Shown in pieces: positions 24,467 to 33,997 of a stretch of DNA of 64,000 bases. The DNA comes from Oceanicola sp. D3. Lineage in GTDB: Bacteria > Pseudomonadota > Alphaproteobacteria > Rhodobacterales > Rhodobacteraceae. The stretch's first letter is position 1, and every line of letters begins with the position of its first letter. The stretch lies in the NCBI RefSeq assembly GCF_006351965.1, contig NZ_CP040932.1:2418001-2482000 (forward strand), given 5' to 3'. A program made the translations under genes and the position numbers. The notes under the pieces were generated by a model that saw nothing but the letters and a program-made list of their open reading frames with translations, was not told where the DNA came from and did not search any database.

Positions 24467-24785
24467 GCCCGGCACGCTGCCCCGCGCCGCAACCGGCGTC
24501 AATGCGGATAGCTTTACATACAAATGCAAAGGTCTGGTTAACGCCCTGTCGGCTCTGCCGCGCGGGGCCAGCATCAGCCGAGAAAGCAAGGCTCCGACAT
24601 ACCACGCCACGCTGTAGCGCCTTTTCAACTTGGTCTGCGCCCCGGCCATTTCTGTGCATTGCGCCTTGTTTTCCTGGGGCTTGTCGGGCGAACCCCTGAA
24701 CGTAAGCCATTGCAATCAGCCTGCTCCTGACGCATTTCGGGGAACGATTGACAGGCTTTCTGGTTGATATCAACATAAGGACACC
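24467..24785. other. Gene-free gap with operator-like repeats
   Basis: No convincing coding region is seen in this 319-bp gap between divergent thioesterase and MarR genes. Two signals stand out. TTTACAT-N4-ATGCAAA (24513-24530), a near-perfect inverted repeat, lies 47 bp before the thioesterase start. A promoter/palindrome block at 24741-24774 lies before the MarR gene. The rest shows nothing I can interpret. Confidence 0.5.
24741..24774 (+). promoter_or_regulatory. Promoter and palindromic operator of the MarR gene
   Basis: GTTGATATCAAC (24763-24774) is a perfect 12-bp palindrome just before the MarR start and a likely autoregulatory operator. TTGACA (24748-24753) could be a -35. The same stretch also reads GGAAC-N16-GGTT (24741-24765), the variant seen at stress promoters nearby. 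Confidence 0.5.
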
Positions 24786-25232
24786 ATGGACCCGAACCTC
24801 CCCCTAGACGTGACCCATGAGGTTGGATCTGCTTGCCTTTGCCTGCGTGCGCAGCGGGCGGCGCGGCAGTTGGCGCGGGTATTTGATGAGGTTTTTCGGC
24901 CACTTAACCTGACCAATGGGCAGTTTAGCCTGTTGATGAGCCTCAACCGCCCTGCCCCGCCCCGGCTGACGGATCTGACCGGGCAACTCGGCATGGATCG
25001 CACAACCCTGACGGCCTCGGTGAAGGTGCTGGAGCGGCGCGGGTTGATGCGGCAGGAGCCGGACGAAAAAGATAAGCGCGCCAAGCGGTTACTGCTTACG
25101 GCAGACGGCCGCGCGCTGCTTAAACAGGCGGTGCCGATCTGGCGGGAAACCCATGCGCGGATCGAGGCGGATCTGGAGCGGATAACGGCCCATGAGATGC
25201 GGGACGGGCTGGACCAGCTGGCGGGGCGTTAA
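24786..25232 (+). CDS. MarR-family transcription regulator
   Basis: This 148-residue winged-helix protein has PPRLTDLTGQLGMDRTTLTASVKVLERRGLM as helix-turn-helix and EPDEKDKRAKRLLLTADG as wing. The N-terminus contains CLCLRAQRAARQ, where the two cysteines might act in oxidant sensing as in OhrR-like members. A perfect palindrome just upstream suggests autorepression. It may control the divergent thioesterase. The stop codon lies inside the GTTAAC box of an intergenic repeat element. Confidence 0.85.
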   Translation: MDPNLPLDVTHEVGSACLCLRAQRAARQLARVFDEVFRPLNLTNGQFSLLMSLNRPAPPRLTDLTGQLGMDRTTLTASVKVLERRGLMRQEPDEKDKRAKRLLLTADGRALLKQAVPIWRETHARIEADLERITAHEMRDGLDQLAGR

Positions 25233-25319
25233 CCCCAAAAAGCAAAGGGCAACATCCTGTGCACAAGTGATGCACAACCTATGCACATGTCATTTGACAT
25301 AGAGGCGAGGAGTTAACCC
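25223..25319 (-). repeat. Intergenic repeat element, copy 2 (TGCACA iterons between GTTAAC boxes)
   Basis: GGGGCGTTAACCCC (25223-25236) on one side and GAGTTAACCC near 25319 on the other enclose TGCACA at 25260, 25271 and 25282, an exact 11-bp period. The 17-mer at 25260-25276 is the exact reverse complement of copy 1 (1167-1183). An extra inverted repeat ATGTCA-TT-TGACAT lies at 25287-25300. It fills the gap between the convergent MarR and glpK genes. Confidence 0.6.
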
Positions 25320-25324
25320 ACCGC

Positions 25325-26812
<1,488 letters not shown>

Positions 26813-26945
26813 GTCATGTCCTCCCTTGGTTTGGATGGTTTAGCGCGGGATTGAGGCGGCGTCACCGGGGCCGCTCCTTGGCGGTGGTGCCGCCTGAGTT
26901 CAGCTGCGAGGTGGGCTGCAAGGGCCGATGAGCCGCCCTGCCCGC

Positions 26946-27452
26946 TCAGGGGAAAGCGCGGCCAAGGGCGCGGGCGTCCAGCGGGACCAGAACGAAGCCG
27001 CCGAGCCAGGCTGCACCGGCCTCTTCCAACGCCTCGGGTGGCGGGCTTTCGGGCAGGGCGATGGCCTGAAGGATCATGCGGTGCAGCAGCCCGCCCTCCA
27101 CCGCCACCCGCAGCACACAGTTGAAGGCATCGGGTGTGGTCTTTTGTGCGGTGCCCATCAGCCCGCGCCACGGGCGCTCGAAACGGTGGCAGAGCATGGT
27201 GTAGGGCTCCAGCCCCGGCTCTACCTGCATGGTCACGATCTCGCCGGTGGGGGCCATGGCGGCCAGCGCCTGCCCGTCGAAGGCGTGCAGCATCTCTGCT
27301 GCCATGTCCTCGCTTGGCGGGCGGGTGCGGCCGACGAAGGGGCCGAGGACGATCATCAGCAGCACCACGGCCACCACCACGACGGCGGCGCGTTTCAGGA
27401 AAACATTTCTGGGCGGTGGGGCTGGCGGCATGGCACGGCTCCGTCGGGGCAC
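26946..27452 (-). CDS. Hypothetical membrane-anchored protein between glpK and glpV
   Basis: This 168-residue protein has one strong transmembrane helix (about residues 19-41, KRAAVVVVAVVLLMIVLGPF), then a soluble periplasmic part with two cysteines (MLCHRF, FNCVLR). The start may be the ATG at 27431. The frame is well separated from the antisense shadows here and has normal composition, but I recognise no family. Its place inside the glycerol cluster suggests co-expression only. Confidence 0.55.
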   Translation of the reverse strand: MPRRSRAMPPAPPPRNVFLKRAAVVVVAVVLLMIVLGPFVGRTRPPSEDMAAEMLHAFDGQALAAMAPTGEIVTMQVEPGLEPYTMLCHRFERPWRGLMGTAQKTTPDAFNCVLRVAVEGGLLHRMILQAIALPESPPPEALEEAGAAWLGGFVLVPLDARALGRAFP

Positions 27453-27507
27453 TCAAGGGATTGGCGCAGGGTGACGGACGCATGGCTAGCCTGTCAAAGA
27501 ATAAGTT

Positions 27508-27538
27508 GCCGGGGCCACCCGGTAAGGGCAGCCCCGGC
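27508..27538 (-). terminator. Stem-loop after glpV
   Basis: GCCGGGGC (27508-27515) pairs with GCCCCGGC (27531-27538), 8 bp with no mismatch. There is no T-run in the minus direction, so it is more likely a 3'-end stabiliser or attenuator after the abundant binding-protein message. Confidence 0.5.
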
Positions 27539-27551
27539 TTGAGGAGGAAAA

Positions 27552-29288
27552 TCAGTTCCAGGAGGCGATCAGCTCATCGTAGCTGATGGTCTCCGGGGTG
27601 GGATCCTCGTTGTCGAGCTTGGCCTTGGGCGCGCCCTCCATCGAGAGCCACTCCTGCGGGTCTTTCTCTTCGTTCATGACCGGGCCGAGATCGCCCTGAA
27701 CACCTGCGCGCTCAAGCCGCTCCAGCACCCGCTCCTGATCGGCGCAGAGCGAGTCCAGCGCTTCCTGAGGGGATTTGGCACCCGACATCGCATCGCCGAT
27801 GTTCTGCCACCAGAGCTGTGCCAGCTTGGGGTAGTCCGGCACGTTGGTGCCGGTGGGCGACCACTGAACACGGGCCGGGGAGCGGTAGAACTCGACCAGA
27901 CCGCCCAGCTTGGGGGCGCGCTCGGTGAAGCTCTCGTCCTGGATCGTGCTCTCGCGGATGAAGGTCAGGCCAACGTGGCTTTTCTTCACGTCCACGGTCT
28001 TGGAGGTGACGAACTGGGCATAGAGCCAGGCCGCCTTGGCACGGTCGATCGGGGTGGACTTGAGCAGCGTCCAGCTGCCGGCGTCCTGGTAGCCGATCTT
28101 GGTGCCCTCTTCCCAGTAGGCGCCATGCGGCGAGGGGGCCATGCGCCACTTGGGCGTGCCATCCTCGTTGAGCACCGCATCAGCCCCGTCACCCACCATG
28201 TCGGCGGTGAAGGCAGTGTACCAGAACATCTGCTGGGCGATGGAGCCCTGCGCAGGCACCGGGCCAGCCTCGCCGAAGGTCATGCCAGCCGCGGCGGGGG
28301 GAGAATACTTCTCCAGCCACTCGATGGCCTTGGTCACGGCGTAAACCGCAGCGGGGCCGTTGGTTGCGCCGCCACGGGCGGTGCAGGAGCCGACGGGCTG
28401 GGAGTTTTCGTTCACACGAATGCCCCACTCGTCGACCGGCAGGCCGTTGGGCTCGCCCTTGTCGCCCATGCCAGCCATGGACATCCACGCGTCGGTGTAG
28501 CGCCAGCCGAGGGACGGGTCTTTCTTGCCGTAGTCCATGTTGCCATAGACGCCCTCGGAGGGGCCGCCGGCGTAAGACATGTCACGCCCGGTGAAGAACT
28601 CGGCGATGTCTTCATAGGCCGACCAGTTGACCGGCACGCCGAGGTCGTAGCCGTAGGCTTCCTTGAAGTCGGCCTTGGTCTTCTCGTCGTTGAACCAGTC
28701 GTAGCGGAACCAGTAGAGGTTGGCGAACTGCTGGTCGGGCAGTTGGTAGACCTTGCCATCGGGGCCGGTTGTGAACGACAGGCCGATGAAGTCTTCAAGG
28801 TCGAGGCCGGGGTTGGTGACGTCTGCCCCCTCGCCTGCCATCCAGTCGGTCAGGTTGTGGGCCTGCTGATAGCGCCAGTGGGTGCCGATCAGGTCGGAGT
28901 CGTTGATGTAGGCATCATAGACGTTCTCGCCCGACTGCATCTGGGTTTGCAGCTTTTCGACCACGTCGCCCTCGCCGATGAGGTCGTGGGTGATCTGGAT
29001 GCCAGTTATGGCGGTGAAGGCCGGGGCCAGCACCTGGGCCTCGTACTCGTGGGTGGTGATGGTTTCGGAGACCACCTTGATGTCCATGCCAGCGAACGGT
29101 TGCGCGGCATCGACGAACCACTGCATCTCGGCTTCCTGATCTTCGCGGCTCAGCGTCGAAAGATCGCCGATTTCGGCATCGAGGAACTCCCGCGCCTCGT
29201 CCATACCGGCAAAGGCCGGCACGGCAAGGCTAAGGGCCACCGCGAGCCCGCCGGTAAAGGCGGTGGTGGATCTGAGATTGAGCTTCAT
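27552..29288 (-). CDS. glpV: Glycerol ABC transporter substrate-binding protein
   Basis: This 578-residue periplasmic binding protein has a signal peptide (MKLNLRSTTAFTGGLAVALS, cut after AFA near residue 27). The length, well above usual sugar-binding proteins, and the order with glpU, glpQ and glpP match GlpV of the rhizobial glycerol importer. GGGAGGAG precedes the ATG at 29288. It delivers glycerol to the GlpPQ permease, powered by GlpST. A stem-loop follows the stop. Confidence 0.9.
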   Translation of the reverse strand: MKLNLRSTTAFTGGLAVALSLAVPAFAGMDEAREFLDAEIGDLSTLSREDQEAEMQWFVDAAQPFAGMDIKVVSETITTHEYEAQVLAPAFTAITGIQITHDLIGEGDVVEKLQTQMQSGENVYDAYINDSDLIGTHWRYQQAHNLTDWMAGEGADVTNPGLDLEDFIGLSFTTGPDGKVYQLPDQQFANLYWFRYDWFNDEKTKADFKEAYGYDLGVPVNWSAYEDIAEFFTGRDMSYAGGPSEGVYGNMDYGKKDPSLGWRYTDAWMSMAGMGDKGEPNGLPVDEWGIRVNENSQPVGSCTARGGATNGPAAVYAVTKAIEWLEKYSPPAAAGMTFGEAGPVPAQGSIAQQMFWYTAFTADMVGDGADAVLNEDGTPKWRMAPSPHGAYWEEGTKIGYQDAGSWTLLKSTPIDRAKAAWLYAQFVTSKTVDVKKSHVGLTFIRESTIQDESFTERAPKLGGLVEFYRSPARVQWSPTGTNVPDYPKLAQLWWQNIGDAMSGAKSPQEALDSLCADQERVLERLERAGVQGDLGPVMNEEKDPQEWLSMEGAPKAKLDNEDPTPETISYDELIASWN

Positions 29289-29347
29289 GTTTTCTCCTCC
29301 CTGTTGGGTTATGAAGCGCCGCATTGGCTGCGGCCGTTATTCCTGCG

Positions 29348-29620
29348 CTACACCCAGCGGAACACCGCTGCGGCATAGATCAGGCAGAGGACCAGCGCCC
29401 AAGGTTGGGCGATGCCGGTCAATCCGAGCCAGGCCAGGTTGATGAAGGCCGAGCCGAGAAGGGTGATGAAGAGGCGGTCGCCCCTTGTGGTTTCGATCTG
29501 GAGCACGCCCTTGCGAGGCGTCTCGGGGTACTTGATCGCCAGAATGGTGAAGGTGACCAGCAGGCTGGCGATCACGAGGAAGAATATGGCGGTGGGCCAT
29601 GTCCATGCCATCCAGTCCAT
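29348..29620 (-). CDS. glpU: DUF2160 small membrane protein of the glycerol transporter
   Basis: This 90-residue protein has two or three hydrophobic helices (FFLVIASLLVTFTILAIKY, LFITLLGSAFINLAWLGL, ALVLCLIYAAAVF). It matches DUF2160, the GlpU component found between permeases and binding protein in rhizobial glp operons. Function in transport is not established. Its start overlaps the stop of the upstream gene by one base (TAATG), indicating coupling. Confidence 0.88.
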   Translation of the reverse strand: MDWMAWTWPTAIFFLVIASLLVTFTILAIKYPETPRKGVLQIETTRGDRLFITLLGSAFINLAWLGLTGIAQPWALVLCLIYAAAVFRWV

Positions 29621-29928
29621 TAGTTGGAACCCTCGCTTTCAGCAGCTTTTTTACTGGTTTCCGAGACGCCAGAAACTTTTGAAGTTTCTGCAAACAGCCC
29701 GCCAACAAAGCCCACCAATGTTCCGAACAATGCGTAAGAGCTTTCTTTCGGTATGTGGCCGTACATTGTCAGAATCACGATGGAGGGCACGACTAAGGCA
29801 AAGCCAAAACAGGCAACAACAAGCCTCGGATGATCACTGCCGAGTCGGCCCATCGCCAACCACAAACCGGTAAGACTGATCACGGTCAGGACCGTCGTAA
29901 TTGCGATGTCGTCAACATAGTTAATCAT
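29620..29928 (-). CDS. Unknown low-GC membrane protein inserted in the glp operon
   Basis: This 102-residue protein has three hydrophobic segments (IAITTVLTVISLTGLWLAMG, VVACFGFALVVPSIVILTMY, ALFGTLVGFVGGLFA) and a polar Ser/Lys-rich tail. GGAGAG precedes the ATG at 29928; 29940 is an alternative. Base composition is visibly lower in GC than the neighbours. It sits between glpQ and glpU where the known glp operon has no gene, yet it is coupled to glpU by a one-base overlap. It could be a recent acquisition or an added transporter subunit. Confidence 0.65.
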   Translation of the reverse strand: MINYVDDIAITTVLTVISLTGLWLAMGRLGSDHPRLVVACFGFALVVPSIVILTMYGHIPKESSYALFGTLVGFVGGLFAETSKVSGVSETSKKAAESEGSN

Positions 29929-29944
29929 TTCACTCTCCATTTGA

Positions 29945-30786
29945 TCACACCCTCCCCAGGGCGAAGCCCTTGGCGATGTAGTTGCGCACGAAGTAGATCA
30001 CCAGCGCTCCGGGGACGATGGTGAGCACGCCGGCGGCTGCCAGCACGCCCCAGTCGAGGCCGGAGGCGGAGACGGTGCGGGTCATGGTGGCGGCGATGGG
30101 TTTGGCGTCGACCGTGGTGAGGGTGCGGCTGAGGAGCAGTTCGACCCAGCTGAACATGAAGCAGAAGAAGGCGGCGACGCCGATGCCGCTCGCGATCAGG
30201 GGCATGAAGATTTTGACGAAGAAGCGGGGGAAGCTGTAGCCGTCGATATAGGCGGTTTCGTCGATTTCCTTGGGGACGCCGCGCATGAAGCCCTCCAAGA
30301 TCCAGACCGCGAGGGGGACGTTGAAGAGGCAGTGCGCGAGGGCCACGGCGATGTGGGTGTCGAAAAGGCCGACCGAGGAGTAGAGCTGGAAGAAGGGCAG
30401 CGCGAAGACGGCAGGCGGGGCCATGCGGTTGGTGAGCAGCCAGAAGAAGAAGTGCTTGTCGCCGAGGAAGTGGTAGCGGCTGAAGGCGTAGGCTGCCGGG
30501 AGGGCCACGGCGACCGAGATCACCGTGTTCATCACCACGTAGATCAGCGAGTTCACATAGCCCATGTACCAGCTCGGGTCGGTCAGGATGACCATGTAGT
30601 TGGCGAAGGTCAGATCCTGCGGGAAGAGGCTGAAGCCGCCGAGGATTTCGGCGTTGGTCTTCAGGCTCATGTTCAGCAGCCAGTAGATCGGCAGCAGGAG
30701 GAACAGCAGGTAGAGGCCCATCACGATGGCCGAGCCTTTGACGCGGACGCGCGGCGCTTTGGCGGCGGGGGTCAGGGTGGCGTCAG

Positions 30787-30790
<4 letters not shown>
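29945..30790 (-). CDS. glpQ: Glycerol ABC transporter permease
   Basis: This 281-residue binding-protein-dependent permease has six predicted membrane helices (first about residues 17-38) and the EAA-type coupling loop (KEIDETAYIDGYSFPRFF, about residues 180-200) that docks on the ATPase. It matches MalG-type partners. It overlaps the end of glpP by four bases. With GlpP it forms the membrane channel for glycerol. Confidence 0.92.
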
Positions 30791-31659
<869 letters not shown>

Positions 31660-31686
31660 CAGGCGGTGCCTCCGGTTGCGCGGTGG

Positions 31687-31768
31687 TCATCCTCGGGCTT
31701 GACCCGAGGATCTCTTGAGGAATGGTCCGCCCGGATCGGGGAGATCCTCGGGGCAAGCCCGAGGATGG
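31687..31768. repeat. Pair of REP-like palindromes between glpT and glpP
   Basis: ATCCTCGGG-CTTGA-CCCGAGGAT (31689-31711) and ATCCTCGGG-GCAAG-CCCGAGGAT (31744-31766) are two palindromes in opposite orientation, flanked by GGTC/TCTC and GAGA/GGC. Such TCCTCGGGCTTGACCCGAGGA sequences resemble scattered repeats of alphaproteobacterial genomes. Here they sit inside an operon and may modulate message ends. Confidence 0.7.
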
Positions 31769-31810
31769 CGGGATTGCCGGCGGCGGCGCGGGGTAAGATT
31801 CCGTGGTGCA

Positions 31811-32890
31811 TCATGCCGCCACCTCAGGGCTGACGCGCCAGTCGTCGGCGTAGACGTTCACATGGGCCGGGTCGAAGGCAACGCGGGTCATGTCGGCGCC
31901 GATCTCATCCCCCTCCCCTGCGATCACGTTGATCTCATTGCCGAAAAACTCGGCGCGGACGATCTTGTGGCGGCCCACGTCTTCCACCCGGCGGACCTTG
32001 ACCGGCAGGCCCTCGCTGGCGGAGAGCTTGGCGTATTCGGGGCGCACGCCGAGGGCCACGCGGCCCTGAAGGTCGCCGTAGCCATGGGCCAGCGCCAGCT
32101 CGGCGCCGTCGATATAGGCGCGGTTGCCCTCGACCTTGGCGGGGATCAGGTTCATCCCCGGGGAGCCGATGAAGTAGCCCACGAAAGTGTGCTCGGGGCG
32201 CTCGAAAAGCTCTTCGGGCGTGCCGATCTGGACCACGCGGCCATCGTGCATGACCACCACCTTGTCGGCAAAGGTGAGCGCCTCGGTCTGGTCGTGGGTG
32301 ACGTAGATCATCGTGTGGCCGAAGTCGTGATGGAGCTGTTTGAGCTGGGTGCGCAGCTCCCATTTCATGTGGGGGTCGATCACGGTGAGCGGCTCGTCGA
32401 AGAGCAGCGCGTTCACATCCTTGCGGACCATGCCCCGGCCGAGGCTGATCTTTTGCTTGGCGTCGGCGGTGAGGCCACGGGCCTTTTTTGCAAGCACCTC
32501 TTCCATACCGATCATCCGGGCGATCTCGCCCACGCGCTCGGCGACATAGGCCTCGTCATGGCCGCGGTTGCGCAGCGGGAAGGCGAGGTTATCGCGCACG
32601 GTCATCGTGTCGTAGACCACCGGAAACTGGAACACCTGCGCGATGTTGCGCTCGGCGGTGGCGGCGTGGGTTACGTCCTGGTCGCCAAAGAGGATGCGCC
32701 CGCGGGAGGGCTGGAGCAGGCCGGAAATGATGTTGAGCAAGGTGGACTTGCCGCAACCGGAGGCGCCAAGCAGGGCGTAGGCGGCGCCATCTTCCCAGAC
32801 GTGGTTGAGCTCCTTGAGGGCAAAATCATCCTCGCTCGCCGGGTTGGCGAGGTAGGAATGGGCGAGGTTGTCTAGCGTGATCTGGGCCAT
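31811..32890 (-). CDS. glpT: Glycerol ABC transporter ATP-binding protein with degenerate signature
   Basis: This 359-residue ATPase has an intact Walker A (GASGCGKST), Walker B (LLFDEP) and switch His (YVTHDQTEA). The ABC signature, expected LSGGQ, reads LTADA (GLTADAKQKISLGRGM), and the D-loop is LTVID. A C-terminal regulatory domain follows from about residue 240. Together with GlpS it should form a heterodimer in which only one of two ATP sites is fully canonical. It is 9 bp from glpS. Confidence 0.9.
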   Translation of the reverse strand: MAQITLDNLAHSYLANPASEDDFALKELNHVWEDGAAYALLGASGCGKSTLLNIISGLLQPSRGRILFGDQDVTHAATAERNIAQVFQFPVVYDTMTVRDNLAFPLRNRGHDEAYVAERVGEIARMIGMEEVLAKKARGLTADAKQKISLGRGMVRKDVNALLFDEPLTVIDPHMKWELRTQLKQLHHDFGHTMIYVTHDQTEALTFADKVVVMHDGRVVQIGTPEELFERPEHTFVGYFIGSPGMNLIPAKVEGNRAYIDGAELALAHGYGDLQGRVALGVRPEYAKLSASEGLPVKVRRVEDVGRHKIVRAEFFGNEINVIAGEGDEIGADMTRVAFDPAHVNVYADDWRVSPEVAA

Positions 32891-32899
32891 GGCTCTACC

Positions 32900-33988
32900 T
32901 CATGCCGCCGCCGCATAGGAGGCCGGTGCAACCAGCGCCCCCTCTGCATCGAAGATGTAAACGTGGGAGGGATCGAGCCAGACGGCGAGGTCGGTTCCCG
33001 GTGCGAGATCATGCACCCCATGCACCAGCCCGACCCAGCGCTCGCCAGCGTGGTCGAGGTGCACGAAGGTTTCCGACCCCGTCAGCTCGGTGACGGAAAG
33101 GCGGGTGTTGAAGTGCATGGCCTCGGGGCTGTGCTGGCTGATTTCGAGGTGGTTGGGGCGGAAGCCCGCGAGATAGCGGCCATCGGGCAACTCGGAGAGT
33201 GCGCCGGCGGCGGGAGCGGACTGGCCCTCGCCGAACATCAGCTTTGCGCCGGTTTTCGAGACTTGCAGGAAGTTCATCGGCGGGTCGGAGAAGACCCGCG
33301 CGGTGGTGGCATCGACCGGGCGGCGGTAAACATCCGGCGTGGGGCCGAACTGGGTAACGCGGCCTTCCCAGAGGGTTGCGGTATTGCCGCCGAGCAGGAG
33401 GGCTTCTTCAGGCTCGGTGGTGGCGTAGACGAAGATTGCGCCGGATTCCTCGAAAATTTTAGGGATCTCGACGCGGAGTTCCTCGCGCAGCTTGTAGTCG
33501 AGGTTGGCCAGCGGCTCGTCGAGCAGCACCAGCCCTGCCCCCTTTACCAGCGCACGGGCGAGCGCACAGCGCTGCTGCTGGCCGCCCGAAAGCTCCAGCG
33601 GTTTGCGATCCAGCATGGGGGTGAGCTTCATCATCTCGGCGGTCTTGTGAACGGCGGCGTCGATGGTGGCGCGGTCCTTGCCCTGAAGGCGCAGGGGGGA
33701 GGCGATGTTGTCGTAAACCGTCATCGAGGGGTAGTTGATGAACTGCTGGTAGACCATGGCCACCTGCCGGTCTTGCACGCGCATGCCCGTCACGTCTTCG
33801 CCGTTCCAGAACACCCGGCCCTCGGTGGGTTGGTCGAGCCCGGCCATGAGGCGCATCAGGCTGGTTTTGCCTGATGAGGTGGGGCCGAGAAGCACGTTCA
33901 TCGTGCCGTTCTCCAAGGTCAGCTCCGTGGGGTGGATGTGCGTATCACGCCCCACCATCTTGCTCACGGATTTGAGTTCCAGAACCAT
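32900..33988 (-). CDS. glpS: Glycerol ABC transporter ATP-binding protein lacking the switch histidine
   Basis: This 362-residue ATPase has Walker A GPTSSGKTS, a normal signature LSGGQQQRCALARAL and Walker B VLLLDEPLANLD. At the H-loop, usually VTHD, it reads YATTEPEEA, so the switch histidine is replaced. A TOBE-like C-terminal domain follows. Its good signature would complete the good nucleotide site of GlpT. It lies between glpD (9 bp) and glpT (9 bp). Confidence 0.9.
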   Translation of the reverse strand: MVLELKSVSKMVGRDTHIHPTELTLENGTMNVLLGPTSSGKTSLMRLMAGLDQPTEGRVFWNGEDVTGMRVQDRQVAMVYQQFINYPSMTVYDNIASPLRLQGKDRATIDAAVHKTAEMMKLTPMLDRKPLELSGGQQQRCALARALVKGAGLVLLDEPLANLDYKLREELRVEIPKIFEESGAIFVYATTEPEEALLLGGNTATLWEGRVTQFGPTPDVYRRPVDATTARVFSDPPMNFLQVSKTGAKLMFGEGQSAPAAGALSELPDGRYLAGFRPNHLEISQHSPEAMHFNTRLSVTELTGSETFVHLDHAGERWVGLVHGVHDLAPGTDLAVWLDPSHVYIFDAEGALVAPASYAAAA

Positions 33989-33997
33989 GCCTCTCCC

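Noticed and set aside
24502-24699. Possible 65-codon gene in the thioesterase-MarR gap
   Set aside because: No ribosome site, no conserved features, irregular composition, and it overlaps operator-like repeats.
31715-32875. Plus-strand frame of 386 codons opposite glpT
   Set aside because: Antisense to a well-supported ATPase; translation is Val/Ala/Gly-rich without motifs.
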